From assembly GCA_030539275.1 (NCBI GenBank), contig JAUNSK010000007.1, positions 62,001 to 126,000 of the forward strand: a DNA stretch of 64,000 bases, read 5' to 3'. Both the position numbers and the translations under genes were made by a program. The notes beneath the pieces were generated by a model, which saw only the letters and a program-made list of their open reading frames with translations, had not been told where the DNA came from and did no database searches. This document shows positions 49,405-59,193 of the stretch, in pieces. The DNA is from Oscillospiraceae bacterium (GTDB taxonomy: Bacteria; Bacillota; Clostridia; Oscillospirales; Ruminococcaceae). Position 1 is the first letter of the stretch; every line of letters begins with the position of its first letter.

Positions 49405-50739
49405 TTATTCTTCCTCAGCTGTCTGCGGAGCTTCTTCTTCCTTCTTCTCAGCAAGTGTGTTGTCAACTTCTGCAGTTTCCTTTACGATATCTGCAGCCTT
49501 GCCAACCTTAAGATCCATCTTGTAAACATCAAGGCTTATGAGACGCTTAACATCTTCAACCTTTAAGTTATTAGCAGCAGCAAGTGAAGCAAGACCATTG
49601 TCAACTTCTTCGTCTGTTACTTCGATGTTTTCAGTTTCAACGATCTTTTCAAGAGCAAGTCTGAGCTTAACTTCGTTCTTAGCTCTGTCCATGTATGAAG
49701 CCTTGAGATCATCCATGTCCATGCCTGTGTACTGGAAGTAAAGGTCAAGAGTCATCTTGTTGCCTGACAGACGCTGTTCGAATTCCTGAATTTCTCTTTC
49801 AACCTTCTGGTCGAACATGCACTGTGGAATTTCTCCTTCAAGATCCTTGATAATTGTTTCAAAGAGGTAATTCTCAAACTGTGAATCAGCCTTTTTCTGA
49901 GCGCTCTCTTCAAGTTTTGCCTTAAGATCTGCCTTATATTCATCAACTGTTTCAAATTCTGAAACATCCTTAACAAATTCGTCATCGAAATCAGGAAGTT
50001 CCTTAGTTTTGATCTCCTGGATCTTGATTTTGAATGTTGTAGCCTGACCAGCAAGATCAGCCATCTGATAATCTTCAGGGAATGTAACGTTGATCTCGAA
50101 CTCATCACCGGTCTTGTGATCTACGATCTGCTCTTCAAAGCCAGGAATGAACTGATGGCTGCCGAGTGTAAGCGGGAAGTTATCGCCCTTGCCGCCTTCA
50201 AAAGCAACACCGTCTTTAAATCCTTCAAAGTCGATTGTAACTTCATCATCCATCTGAGCTGCTCTGTCTTCAACTGTTACGATTCTTGCCTGACGTTTTC
50301 TTGCTGCTTCGATCTGTTCATCAATAACTTCATCAGTTACAGCATCAACGACCTTAGGAGCCTTGAGGCCCTTGTACTGAGGAACATTTACTTCAGGTCT
50401 TGTTATGCAGATAGCCTTCATAACAACGCCATCTTCCTTTGTTGCAGATACAACCTGGATTTCAGGTCTGTCTACGATATCAAGCTTAGTTTCTTCAAGA
50501 GCTGCTGTTACTTCAGGAGCAACAAGGCTGTTGATTGCACTCTCAAAAAATACATCTTCACCATAGTACTTTTCAATAACCTTCTGAGGTGCTTTGCCCT
50601 TTCTGAATCCCTTAACCTGAATCTGATTTTTTTCTTTCTGATATGCCTTTGCAATTGCTGCGTTGAACGCTTCAGCGTCTATTTCCATTAACAATTCATG
50701 TGTATTTACCGATACATTTGTTGCTGATTTTAAACTCAT
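49405..50739 (-). CDS. tig: Trigger factor (ribosome-associated chaperone/PPIase)
   Basis: 444-residue chaperone that binds L23 at the exit tunnel. Ribosome-binding motif GFRKGKAP at ~44-51, FKBP-type PPIase domain (~165-250; TIDFEGFKDGVAFEGGKGDNFPLTLGSHQFIPGFEE), then the C-terminal helical substrate-binding domain, ending in an acidic Glu-rich tail. First gene of the tig-clpP-clpX group. A -35-like TTGACT and TATAAT/TATGAT lie in the 50740-50830 region, but spacing is not ideal. Confidence 0.97.
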   Translation of the reverse strand: MSLKSATNVSVNTHELLMEIDAEAFNAAIAKAYQKEKNQIQVKGFRKGKAPQKVIEKYYGEDVFFESAINSLVAPEVTAALEETKLDIVDRPEIQVVSATKEDGVVMKAICITRPEVNVPQYKGLKAPKVVDAVTDEVIDEQIEAARKRQARIVTVEDRAAQMDDEVTIDFEGFKDGVAFEGGKGDNFPLTLGSHQFIPGFEEQIVDHKTGDEFEINVTFPEDYQMADLAGQATTFKIKIQEIKTKELPDFDDEFVKDVSEFETVDEYKADLKAKLEESAQKKADSQFENYLFETIIKDLEGEIPQCMFDQKVEREIQEFEQRLSGNKMTLDLYFQYTGMDMDDLKASYMDRAKNEVKLRLALEKIVETENIEVTDEEVDNGLASLAAANNLKVEDVKRLISLDVYKMDLKVGKAADIVKETAEVDNTLAEKKEEEAPQTAEEE

Positions 50740-50839
50740 TTTTAACCGTCCTCCATTTTTTTAAACAACATCTAAATCATTATATCATATTTGTTTTACA
50801 TTGGCTATAGTCAATATAATGTTCTACATTTCTTACAAA

Positions 50840-51529
50840 TTACATAACCTTTAATGGAACAAAATGTAGAAAATCGCTAGAAATCATCCTATATTCTATG
50901 CCATCTTGTATGCCTGTAACAGCATTTTTCTGTGAATATCCATGTATATGTCCGTAAAAGCACTGCTTTATGCCATGTCTGAATAATACATCAAGAATGT
51001 CATAATTGCAGCTCGAACCATATACCGGCGGATAGTGCATAAATACTATCGGTTCAAGATTTTGTGACTCAGCACCGCTTATTGAAACTTCAAGTCTCTG
51101 TACTTCCTTTGCCATGACACTTTCATTTTCCGTCTTGCCGTCTATGCTGACCCAGCCTCTTGTTCCGCATATTCCATATCCATTGTATTCATAGAAGTCA
51201 TTATAAAGAATATTTAATGTGTCAAGGCTGTTTTCCCTGAAGAAGTTATCCATCTTTCTTCTTGTTGACCACCAGTAATCATGATTTCCTTTCAGTATTA
51301 TCTTTCTTCCCGGCAGGGAATTGATAAACTGAAAATCTGCAAGTGAGTTATTAAGTCCCATTGCCCATGAAGTGTCGCCTGCAAGCACTACTGTGTCCTC
51401 AGGGGTAAGCATAGAACTGAAGCTGTCACTTATCTTCTGCGTGTGATCCTCCCAGCCGTTGAATATTCCCATAGGCTTTTTGGAATCACCAAGTGATAAG
51501 TGCAGGTCGCCGATAGCAAAAAGAGACAT
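50840..51529 (-). CDS. Calcineurin-like metallophosphoesterase
   Basis: 229-residue protein with the full phosphoesterase signature: GDLHL (DxH), LAGDTSW (GDxx), GNHDYWW (GNHD), MHYPP (His) and GHIHG (GHxH). Two metal ions would be bound. Related clostridial proteins of this size are annotated as phosphohydrolases with unknown substrate. It follows thrC by 16 bp and is probably the last gene of that operon. Confidence 0.9.
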   Translation of the reverse strand: MSLFAIGDLHLSLGDSKKPMGIFNGWEDHTQKISDSFSSMLTPEDTVVLAGDTSWAMGLNNSLADFQFINSLPGRKIILKGNHDYWWSTRRKMDNFFRENSLDTLNILYNDFYEYNGYGICGTRGWVSIDGKTENESVMAKEVQRLEVSISGAESQNLEPIVFMHYPPVYGSSCNYDILDVLFRHGIKQCFYGHIHGYSQKNAVTGIQDGIEYRMISSDFLHFVPLKVM

Positions 51530-51545
51530 ATTCTGAACTCCGTTA

Positions 51546-53042
51546 TTATTTTATATTGAATGACTTAAGAACAAAGTCCTTCATATCTGTCTTGTCAATA
51601 CATTCCTTGAACAGAACAGGCTTATTCTTAAGCTGCGCAAGAGACTGAGGAATGTCAATATTTGAAAGCTCATAAAGCTTATCGATCATATCATATTCAT
51701 CCATGCCCTCTGCTTCCTTACATACAGCATCAAGTACACTTGCACTGAATTTGTACGGACTTGCAGTTGATGCAATAAGTGTCTTTGTCTTGTCGCCTGT
51801 TTCTTTTCTGTAATCCTCATATACCTTGACAGCAACAGCTGTGTGTGTATCACATGTATATGAATACTTGTCAAATACACTGCTGATAGCAGCCTTTGTA
51901 TCATTATCATCACAGAAACCGCCGTAAAATTCCTCAGCAAGCTTTTTCTTTACATCTTCATCAACTTCATACTTTCCGCATGTTGCAAGGAGTGAGAACC
52001 ACTCTTTAATCTTCTGATCATTTTCACCGGTCAGGATGTAGAGAAGTCTTTCAAGGTTGCTTGAGATAAGTATATCCATTGAAGGAGAACATGTAGGATA
52101 GAATTCTCTGTTCTTGTCATATACACCTGTCTTTATAAAGTCTGTAAGGACATTGTTGATATTTGATGCACAGATAAGCTTTGCAACAGGCAGACCCATG
52201 TGCTTTGCATAGTATGCAGCAAGTATGTTTCCGAAGTTTCCTGTCGGTACTACTATATTGATCTTCTCACCGAGTGAGATCTCTTCGTCACTTACAAGAG
52301 TTGCATATGCTGAAATATAGTATACGACCTGCGGAACAAGACGGCCCCAGTTGATCGAGTTTGCACTTGAGAACATAAGTGAGTTCTCATCAAGGGCTGC
52401 TCTTATTTCATTGTCAGTAAATATTTTCTTGACACCGCTCTGGCAGTCATCAAAGTTTCCTTTTACCGCACATACTCCGACATTTGAACCTTCCTGTGTG
52501 GTCATCTGTCTTTTCTGCATAGGGCTTACACCGCATTCAGGGTAGAATACCATGATCTGTGTTCCCTCAACATCCTTGAAGCCTTCAAGAGCAGCTTTTC
52601 CTGTATCTCCTGAAGTTGCAACAAGAATAATTATCTTCTTGTCTATCTTAAGTTTTTTTGCTGAAACAGTCAGGAAATACGGAAGTATCTGAAGTGCCAT
52701 GTCCTTGAATGCACATGTAGGGCCATGCCACAGTTCAAGCATATATGTTCCGTCAAAAAGATGTGAAATTTCTGAAATATTTTCTGTTTCAAAGTTTTTG
52801 GTGCTGTAAGCGTTGTCTGTGCAGTACTGAATCTCAGCATCTGTGAAATCTGTAAGATATTTTTTAAAAATATATGCTGCCCTGCATGAATAGCTGAGTC
52901 CTGATATATATTTTATCTCATCAAGTGTAAGTCCGGGTATCGATTCAGGAACAAATAAACCGCCGTCCTCAGAAATTCCCTGTGAAATTGCAAATGCACT
53001 GTCAACCTTTAAGTTACTGTTTCTGGTACTCTTATAAAACAT
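51546..53042 (-). CDS. thrC: Threonine synthase
   Basis: 498-residue PLP enzyme that converts O-phosphohomoserine to L-threonine. N-terminal FYKSTRNSNLKVDSAFAISQGISEDGGLFVPE, PLP-binding Lys in CAFKDMALQ, and GTSGDTG-like VATSGDTGKAALEGF phosphate-binding region. ATG 53042 follows ACGGAG; the longer frame to 53111 has no ribosome site. It lies in a housekeeping operon with yraN and rnhB, with no other thr genes alongside, so control is not the usual hom-thrCB arrangement. Confidence 0.95.
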   Translation of the reverse strand: MFYKSTRNSNLKVDSAFAISQGISEDGGLFVPESIPGLTLDEIKYISGLSYSCRAAYIFKKYLTDFTDAEIQYCTDNAYSTKNFETENISEISHLFDGTYMLELWHGPTCAFKDMALQILPYFLTVSAKKLKIDKKIIILVATSGDTGKAALEGFKDVEGTQIMVFYPECGVSPMQKRQMTTQEGSNVGVCAVKGNFDDCQSGVKKIFTDNEIRAALDENSLMFSSANSINWGRLVPQVVYYISAYATLVSDEEISLGEKINIVVPTGNFGNILAAYYAKHMGLPVAKLICASNINNVLTDFIKTGVYDKNREFYPTCSPSMDILISSNLERLLYILTGENDQKIKEWFSLLATCGKYEVDEDVKKKLAEEFYGGFCDDNDTKAAISSVFDKYSYTCDTHTAVAVKVYEDYRKETGDKTKTLIASTASPYKFSASVLDAVCKEAEGMDEYDMIDKLYELSNIDIPQSLAQLKNKPVLFKECIDKTDMKDFVLKSFNIK

Positions 53043-53113
53043 AATCTTTACTCCGTTTCCCTGCAGATATCGGAATATCTGACATTTTACTCTGCAGCGG
53101 TAAAATGTCACTG

Positions 53114-53500
53114 TCAGCCCATAGCCAGCATAATCCCACTATCACTCATATCAAACGCATTTTTATAGTATTTTATAGAATATGGTTTATCATTGATTAA
53201 TGTTATTTCAGCAATATCAAATCTCGGCTGCTTCATAAGCGGATGCCTGAAGCTGTACTGCGCAGCTGTACGGAAGATCTTCCTCTTCTTGCTTGTGTCA
53301 ACTGCCTCGGCATCGGTAACCATACTGTCAGGTTTTCGTGACTTTACCTCAACAAATGCAATAGTATCATTATTTTCTGCAATAATGTCGATCTCGCCTG
53401 ACCTGCATGTAAAGTTGCGTGCCGTTATCCTGTAGCCGTGCTTTTCAAGAAATCTGCACACGGCTGTCTCACCGAGATTACCTATCTGCCTTGTGTTCAT
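53114..53500 (-). CDS. YraN-family endonuclease-like protein (UPF0102)
   Basis: 128-residue restriction-endonuclease-fold protein. [16 protein letters not shown], then the putative catalytic set with GEIDII and FVEVKSR (E-x-K). Family function is unsettled; a DNA repair or recombination role is suspected. It overlaps rnhB by 23 bp and follows it in the operon, a pairing common in bacteria. Confidence 0.92.
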   Translation of the reverse strand: MNTRQIGNLGETAVCRFLEKHGYRITARNFTCRSGEIDIIAENNDTIAFVEVKSRKPDSMVTDAEAVDTSKKRKIFRTAAQYSFRHPLMKQPRFDIAEITLINDKPYSIKYYKNAFDMSDSGIMLAMG

Positions 53501-54113
53501 TGTATTTTCTCAGAAAAGACGGACGGTGTATCTCTGAAGGACCGTACTCGTCAAGTTTGGCATAATGAAGCTTGGTTCCATACCCCTTGTGTTTCTCAAA
53601 GAGGTACTGCGGATATTTCTGAGCCATTTCTTCCATATACCTGTCACGTGATACCTTGGCAAGTACTGATGCAGCTGCAATATTTGCACTGAGTGCATCT
53701 CCCTTTACCACACACTTTAGTTTCACTGACAGATCAGGACTGGTATTCCCGTCAACAAGAACAAGCTGCGGTGTCTTTTCAAGACCTTCGACAGCTCTTT
53801 TCATTGCAAGCATTGCAGCTCTGAGGATGTTGATATGCTCTATTTCATCGACTGTTGCCCTTGCTATGCAGTAACAATCGGCTTTTGCTATGATCTCATC
53901 ATAAAGAAGGTCTCTTTTTTTTGCTGTAAGCTTCTTACTGTCATTGATCCCTTCAATTTTCGCATCACCAAGTATAACTGCAGCTGCAAAGACATCTCCG
54001 GCAAGCGGTCCGCGGCCGGCTTCATCTACTCCGCAAATAAGTGATATATCTTCCTGTTTTTTTATCTGAGCGTCATACTCATAAAGATCATGATTAGTTT
54101 CCTGCGTCTTCAT
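53478..54113 (-). CDS. rnhB: Ribonuclease HII
   Basis: 211-residue enzyme that cleaves RNA in RNA-DNA hybrids and single ribonucleotides in [15 protein letters not shown] holds the first catalytic Asp/Glu; further acidic residues in [13 protein letters not shown] and VLVDGN regions. ATG 54113 follows GAGGA and overlaps the ylqF stop by 20 bp. Confidence 0.97.
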   Translation of the reverse strand: MKTQETNHDLYEYDAQIKKQEDISLICGVDEAGRGPLAGDVFAAAVILGDAKIEGINDSKKLTAKKRDLLYDEIIAKADCYCIARATVDEIEHINILRAAMLAMKRAVEGLEKTPQLVLVDGNTSPDLSVKLKCVVKGDALSANIAAASVLAKVSRDRYMEEMAQKYPQYLFEKHKGYGTKLHYAKLDEYGPSEIHRPSFLRKYNEHKADR

Positions 54114-55002
54114 TTATGTCCTCTTCCTGCTTGTGCGGCGGCATTTCGAGAGTAATGCGGCCTATCTTTCCTGCCCTGAATTCATCAAGTACAGTAATAG
54201 CTGCACGCTCCGTGTCTATTTCACCGCCTGAAATAAGCATTCCACGTTTTTTGCCCAGCTTTTCAAGAAGTATTTTGCCTGTATCCTCACTGTCCGGCTC
54301 AAACTTGTATCTTGCTGTAAGCATTGCAGGATAATTGTCAGCAAGATATCTGAGAAGCAACATTGAAAGTGTCTCGGTATCTATTATCTCATCCTTTATG
54401 GCTCCTGTAAACGCAAGTCTCTGAGCAGCTTCCTGATCATCAAACTTTGGCCAGAGCACACCAGGCATATCAAGCATCTCGGCACCGTCACCGATCTTGA
54501 CCCATTGTTTAACTCTTGTCACACCCGGACGGTCCTCGACCTTTGCTTTTTTAGATCCTGACATCTTATTGATAAATGATGATTTTCCGACATTCGGAAT
54601 ACCGACGATCATAACTCTCACCGGTTGTCCCGTCATGCCCTTGCTTGCTCTCTTAGCAAGCAGTTCCTTAAGAAGTTCCTTCTGAAGGACAGGCATAAAT
54701 GACTTGAGTCCTTTTCCTGTCTTACAGTCAACCGCAACTGCAGGCACTCCGCTTTTTCTGAAATAATCGATCCACTTTGCTGTTGCCCTGTCGTCTGCCA
54801 TATCACATTTGTTGAGAACGATCATCCGCGGTTTGCCGCTTATCATTCCTGACATTTCAGGATTCTGGCTGCTGACAGGAACACGTGCATCAATAATTTC
54901 CACAACAGCATCAACAAGAGGAAGATTTGACTTGATCGCCCTTCTCGTTTTCGCCATATGCCCCGGAAACCACTGTATAGATTTTAACTGTGCTTGATCC
55001 AT
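54094..55002 (-). CDS. ylqF: Ribosome biogenesis GTPase YlqF (RbgA)
   Basis: 302-residue circularly permuted GTPase for late 50S assembly. G4 NKCD comes first (~59), then G1 GIPNVGKSS (~138) and G3 DMPG (~178), in the permuted order, with a C-terminal ANTAR-like RNA-binding domain. Lies directly before rnhB, the same order as in B. subtilis. Confidence 0.97.
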   Translation of the reverse strand: MDQAQLKSIQWFPGHMAKTRRAIKSNLPLVDAVVEIIDARVPVSSQNPEMSGMISGKPRMIVLNKCDMADDRATAKWIDYFRKSGVPAVAVDCKTGKGLKSFMPVLQKELLKELLAKRASKGMTGQPVRVMIVGIPNVGKSSFINKMSGSKKAKVEDRPGVTRVKQWVKIGDGAEMLDMPGVLWPKFDDQEAAQRLAFTGAIKDEIIDTETLSMLLLRYLADNYPAMLTARYKFEPDSEDTGKILLEKLGKKRGMLISGGEIDTERAAITVLDEFRAGKIGRITLEMPPHKQEEDINEDAGN

Positions 55003-55068
55003 TGCGATTCTCCTGTTCTGATTTACTCAAAAAAATTTATACGTAACAGATATTCATAAAAAGACCTG

Positions 55069-55656
55069 TTAAATGATTCTTGTTGTTTTAAACGGAAAAT
55101 ATCTGAAAAATACCTGTCCGAGAATATCACTCTTTTTGACAAATCCGACATCACTGCTTCTGCTGTCATTCGAAACAGCTCTGTTGTCACCCAGGACAAA
55201 AACGCATCCGTCAGGTACAGTCACAGGATAATCCTCAGCTTCTACAAAAGGTTTGTAAACTATTTCAGTTTCAGATGTTACAAAATGCTTTGCAGTAAGC
55301 TTTTCACCTTCTGCATAGATCTGTTCATCAAGCATTTCACCGTCTACATAGACTTTTCCGTCTTTAATATCAATACTCTGACCTTCTGTTGCTACAACAC
55401 GCTTTACTATCGGTCCGAGATTTTCATTGTCTATAATAATAATGTCGTTTTGTTCGGGAGTAAATATTTTTGAATACAGGACTCTCTGGTCATTTTCAAG
55501 TGTTGGAAGCATTGAACCTCCGTCCACAATCGCTCTGTCCGCAATATATGTTCTTAGAATAATAAAAATAAAAAACCAGATCAGTACTGTTTCAATTATT
55601 TCACATATGTCATTTAACATATTTTTATTTTTGTCTTTATTATCAACGTCGCTCAT
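55069..55656 (-). CDS. lepB: Signal peptidase I (first copy)
   Basis: 195-residue membrane-bound protease that removes signal peptides of secreted proteins. One N-terminal transmembrane helix (~18-38), catalytic Ser48 (GGSMLPTL) and Lys85 (IVKRVVA), and box E GDNRAVSNDSR. It is 67 bp upstream of ylqF. With the second copy it serves the heavy secretion load of this organism (dockerin enzymes, lipoproteins aside). Confidence 0.96.
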   Translation of the reverse strand: MSDVDNKDKNKNMLNDICEIIETVLIWFFIFIILRTYIADRAIVDGGSMLPTLENDQRVLYSKIFTPEQNDIIIIDNENLGPIVKRVVATEGQSIDIKDGKVYVDGEMLDEQIYAEGEKLTAKHFVTSETEIVYKPFVEAEDYPVTVPDGCVFVLGDNRAVSNDSRSSDVGFVKKSDILGQVFFRYFPFKTTRII

Positions 55657-55694
55657 TTTAACCTCCGTATGTCTGAATGTGAACTGAAGCTGTA

Positions 55695-56315
55695 TTATTT
55701 GACAGTTCCAAGCTTATCAAACGGGAATATGCGGTAAACAACCTTTCCGACTATCTCATCTTCAGGAACAAAGCCGAGTTCAGCATGCTTGCTGTCCTTT
55801 GACTGATTTCTGTTGTCACCAAGAACGAAAACATAACCCTGCGGAACAATAACCGGATACGTATCGAAAGCACCCATGTTAATAGTCGTAAGAGTATTGA
55901 CAAAATGATCTGCCGTGAGTTCAGGTTCACTGCCATCTGAACCGCTTACATAAAGCTGTTCATCAAGAGGTGTTCCGTCAACGCTTACTATTCCTGTCTC
56001 AAAGTCAATATCAACTGACTGTCCGCTCATTCCAATTACCCTTTTTACTATAAGCTTATCAAGTGCACTGCTGTCAACTATTACAATGTCATTCTGCTTG
56101 AGCTCATAAAATAAAGATGAGATCACTACCCTGTCATCATCATGAAGAGTAGGAAGCATTGATGGTCCTGAAACGTCCGAGATTCGGAACAGATACGTAA
56201 ATATCAGCAGAACAATAAAAATAGAGAATATGACTGATTCAATTATATCGGTTGTATCATCCAGAAATTTTTTAAAAGAACTGTCCTTTTTATTTTCAAC
56301 TGCATCGTTCTCCAC
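55695..56315 (-). CDS. lepB: Signal peptidase I (second copy, GTG start)
   Basis: 206-residue paralogue of the neighbouring enzyme. One N-terminal membrane helix (~24-44), Ser52 (GPSMLPTL) and Lys91 (IVKRVIG), and GDNRNQSKDSKHAELG box E. The start is GTG 56315 (MENDAVENKK), 9 nt after GGAG; the longer frame to 56348 also begins with GTG but lacks a ribosome site. The two copies differ throughout, so the duplication is old; they may differ in substrates. Confidence 0.93.
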   Translation of the reverse strand: MENDAVENKKDSSFKKFLDDTTDIIESVIFSIFIVLLIFTYLFRISDVSGPSMLPTLHDDDRVVISSLFYELKQNDIVIVDSSALDKLIVKRVIGMSGQSVDIDFETGIVSVDGTPLDEQLYVSGSDGSEPELTADHFVNTLTTINMGAFDTYPVIVPQGYVFVLGDNRNQSKDSKHAELGFVPEDEIVGKVVYRIFPFDKLGTVK

Positions 56316-56409
56316 TATAACCGTCTCCGTTCTTATTATTAATGTCACAACTATGATTTTACTTATATATTTACTTTATTTTTATATTGTTATAAAACAT
56401 TAATAGCAA

Positions 56410-56432
56410 AAAAGGGACTGAACGTCCCTTTT
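56410..56432 (-). terminator. Terminator after rplS
   Basis: Nine-bp stem AAAAGGGAC/GTCCCTTTT with a 5-nt loop (56410-56418 with 56424-56432), with a T run on the minus strand. It lies 22 bp after rplS, so lepB expression would depend on read-through or its own promoter, which was not clearly found. Confidence 0.8.
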
Positions 56433-56453
56433 AATCGTCCGATAATCTTAATC

Positions 56454-56798
56454 TTATCGAATTGCTTCCTTAACTTTAGCAGCCTTACCAACTCTATCAC
56501 GGAGATAGTACAGCTTAGCTCTGCGTACTTTACCTTTTCTGACGATCTCAACCTTGTCAACAACAGGTGCATGCATTGGGAAAACTCTTTCGATACCGCA
56601 GCCGTGAGCTACACGTCTTACAGTAAATGTTTCGCTGATACCGCCGTTTTTCTTAGCAATAACTGTTCCTTCAAAAACCTGGATACGGTACTTGTCGCCT
56701 TCCTTGATCTTTACGTGAACCTTAACAGTATCACCTACTGCAAATGCTGGCAGTTCTTTTTTCATGCTGTCCTGGCTGATTAATTCGAGTGCATTCAT
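56454..56798 (-). CDS. rplS: 50S ribosomal protein L19
   Basis: 114-residue subunit-interface protein. [36 protein letters not shown] and [25 protein letters not shown] are L19 signatures. ATG follows AGGAGG at 6 nt. It has a structured leader and its own promoter. Confidence 0.98.
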   Translation of the reverse strand: MNALELISQDSMKKELPAFAVGDTVKVHVKIKEGDKYRIQVFEGTVIAKKNGGISETFTVRRVAHGCGIERVFPMHAPVVDKVEIVRKGKVRRAKLYYLRDRVGKAAKVKEAIR

Positions 56799-56921
56799 TA
56801 GTAAATTCCTCCTAAATTTTTTCGAATATTCTTACACGATCACTGCGCGCAGCGGACTATCCGATTTTAATGTCATCGTATGGCATTAACTCTCGTCGAA
56901 AAACCGACGGACTTTAAATGC
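56799..56921 (-). promoter_or_regulatory. Structured leader of rplS
   Basis: About 120 nt between the predicted start and rplS. It has a hairpin CGTCG-GTTTTT-CGACG (56891-56906) near the 5' end and a possible long-range GCATT/AATGC pairing around it, then a GC-rich CGCTGCGCGCAGTG segment just ahead of the ribosome site. Such leaders can bind L19 and control translation in some bacteria; the match to a known family is not tested. Confidence 0.5.
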
Positions 56922-56927
56922 TATATA

Positions 56928-56956
56928 ATCATAACATATTTTATTTTATTTTTCAA
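56928..56956 (-). promoter_or_regulatory. Promoter of rplS
   Basis: TTGAAA (56956-56951), 17-bp spacer, TATGAT (56933-56928). The rest of the 56957-57129 gap is AT-rich; a TTGACA at 57082-57087 lies ahead of the next plus-strand gene. Confidence 0.7.
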
Positions 56957-57129
56957 GAGCAAATTTTAAAAAATGAGCGTATTTGCGCATATATCGTCAA
57001 CTATGCCCTTAAAATATTATTACTGATATCAAAACTCCGCTGATATTTATAACCATATATAAATGACGATATATAATAATGTTGACACGATTAATTTTTT
57101 TAATCATTTAATAAAAAAGAGGCGAAGAG

Positions 57130-58203
57130 ATGTTAAAGAAAATAATAACTACAGCTGCTGCTGCATTTACAGTTAGTCTGCTTACAGGTGCCGGCGGAAC
57201 ACAACCGGCACTTACAGGAAAGCTCATGTATCATTCATATTCATCATATGAAGCACGTGACAGCAGACTGTACGTATATGACTGCAAAGAAAAAACCTCA
57301 AGATGCATAAATGACGAAATTACAGGTGTTTATGATCTTATGAACGGTAATTTCGGATGCAGTCCGGATGATATAGTGTTTATGGGTCTGACAGGCACCG
57401 GTAATAATGCTGACTGGAATATTTACAGGTATAATCTCAGGTTCCACACTCTTGCAGATCTGGTACCGGACTCCGGTCTGCGCGAGGAAGATGTAAAGTT
57501 TTCACCGGATGGATGCACGGTTGTATATAAACAGGGCAGGTGGGATCACATAGGCAGCACTATGAGATACAACATCGCAGCCCTGGATCTTATTACAGGA
57601 GAATCACGTCTTATCACAGATGATGATGATGAAGAATCCATGCCGTACTTCACTTCGGACGGTCAGTCAGTACTCTATACAAAAGGAACAGGGGCAGACT
57701 CAGGCATTTATATGAAAAATATTTATCCGGGAGACGAAAAATGTCTGTATGATCCTGATGATATATGTGCTTACTATCCTGTTGTACATAATGACAGGAT
57801 CTGTTTTACTGCCTGGAACAGATCAGACAATCACAACGACGGCATTTTCAGATATATCTCAGAATACCTGCCCGCGCAGGCCGTTATAACTGATCCCGGT
57901 TTCAACTGTTCTGATGCATGCTTTGTGGACGACACAGATATTATCATCAGTTCTTCTCAGAACGGACACTATGATCTTTTTGCTGTAAATACAGATAACG
58001 ATGCAAAAACAGAACTTTGCGATGTTAATTCTCAGCTTAATGAACTTGGCGCTGATTATTTTGACTGTGATAAATATTATGAGACAGCAGAAGGAATGAA
58101 GAACTGGCTTCTCGGTGTAAGCGGTCAGATGCCGGAAGGCGGGGATGTTGATATGGATGGAAAGATTACGGTCAGGGATTATTGTCTGCTGGGAGGTCAG
58201 TAA
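57130..58203 (+). CDS. Secreted beta-propeller protein with a C-terminal half-dockerin
   Basis: 357-residue secreted protein: signal peptide ~1-30 (no lipobox Cys), then a TolB/WD40-like beta-propeller (repeated SPDGCTVVYK, TSDGQSVLYTK, NGHYDLF blade motifs), and a C-terminal segment GDVDMDGKITVRD that matches only the first calcium loop of a dockerin. The gene stops a few residues after it (LLGGQ), so the second repeat and its helix are missing. It may be a truncated cellulosomal protein or a protein with a lone calcium-binding motif. RBS GAGGCG. No enzyme activity is evident; sugar or peptide binding is possible. Confidence 0.8.
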   Translation: MLKKIITTAAAAFTVSLLTGAGGTQPALTGKLMYHSYSSYEARDSRLYVYDCKEKTSRCINDEITGVYDLMNGNFGCSPDDIVFMGLTGTGNNADWNIYRYNLRFHTLADLVPDSGLREEDVKFSPDGCTVVYKQGRWDHIGSTMRYNIAALDLITGESRLITDDDDEESMPYFTSDGQSVLYTKGTGADSGIYMKNIYPGDEKCLYDPDDICAYYPVVHNDRICFTAWNRSDNHNDGIFRYISEYLPAQAVITDPGFNCSDACFVDDTDIIISSSQNGHYDLFAVNTDNDAKTELCDVNSQLNELGADYFDCDKYYETAEGMKNWLLGVSGQMPEGGDVDMDGKITVRDYCLLGGQ

Positions 58204-58237
58204 GAAAAATATCCGATTTAATACCCCTTTATAAATG

Positions 58238-58981
58238 TTATTCGCTGATCTCCGAATATTCAGGGTCTATTTCCTTCTCTGCAACAGGTTCGTAATACCA
58301 CATTTTTTTACTACACAATTCTTCTGATGAAAAATCTTTTACTATGGAATAATCATCGTCTGTATATACATCCATATCGATATGAAATCTATCATCATCG
58401 ATAAATTCTGATATTTTCCGGCAAAATAATTCTGCTTTATTCTCAGAATAACTGCTTTCACTGATAATAATAGTACAACTGCAGCAGAGAGTATAATCAG
58501 ATAATATGCGTCTGAAACTGTCACTATCGGGAATGGTATATTCTTTAAAAAAGAAATTATGATCAGCATTTAACTGATTCACATAATAAATGTAAATTCT
58601 GTTTTCATTCAATGATATTTCATCAAGCATCTCTTTGAGTGAACCGGATACAATTTCTATTGTTTTATCAGCCAGAAAATTATCGCTGTTTACATAGTAG
58701 TTTTTCTTTGTTTGTCTGTCTCTTAATACCTGCACTGAATATTTTTTTTGATCTGAACAGTCTTCGTCCGGATCCAGATCAAATGTCAGTACTTCAAATC
58801 TGTCTCCGTTGCCATGCCTATCATCATGAGTAATATTTTTTATTGATTTCCCATATTTAGTTTTCATATACTCTTCTGTGAGTTCAGCCGCCCTTTTACT
58901 GTTAAATATTCCGAAACAGCCTGATAATGTAACACAGCATAGAACTGCACTAATCAGGATAGCAAACATATTTTTCTTCAT
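58238..58981 (-). CDS. Hypothetical lipoprotein
   Basis: 247-residue lipoprotein of unknown function. Lipobox LSGC after a hydrophobic signal (ILISAVLCCVTLSGC); the mature part is rich in Asp/Glu/Tyr with no recognised domain. ATG 58981 follows AGAGGGTG; the longer frame to 59026 lacks a ribosome site. The gene ends 34 bp from the converging propeller gene. Surface-exposed; binding or stress role cannot be assigned. Confidence 0.75.
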   Translation of the reverse strand: MKKNMFAILISAVLCCVTLSGCFGIFNSKRAAELTEEYMKTKYGKSIKNITHDDRHGNGDRFEVLTFDLDPDEDCSDQKKYSVQVLRDRQTKKNYYVNSDNFLADKTIEIVSGSLKEMLDEISLNENRIYIYYVNQLNADHNFFFKEYTIPDSDSFRRILSDYTLCCSCTIIISESSYSENKAELFCRKISEFIDDDRFHIDMDVYTDDDYSIVKDFSSEELCSKKMWYYEPVAEKEIDPEYSEISE

Positions 58982-59193
58982 TGATATCACCCTCTGTAAA
59001 CAAATTATGTAAAATCCATAATACACGACTTACATGGTAAATAAATTCTTAAATCTTATCTATATTTTCTTAATTATCTGGTTTTTCTCGTGTCATTTCC
59101 ATATATACAACAAATGCCGGTCAGCCGGTCGACATCTTAATTTTTATTATCTAATATTTTATTATTATTTAAAATAATTTTTTTTATATTTTA

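Noticed and set aside
50116-50691. 191-aa plus-strand ORF opposite tig
   Set aside because: Antisense shadow of a well-supported gene; no ribosome site, and a Cys/Phe/Asn-rich composition typical of reverse reading.
59107-59133. CCGGTCAGCCGGTC GC island as a site-specific recombination or attachment site
   Set aside because: Only a short direct repeat with no mobile-element gene or matching copy in the window.
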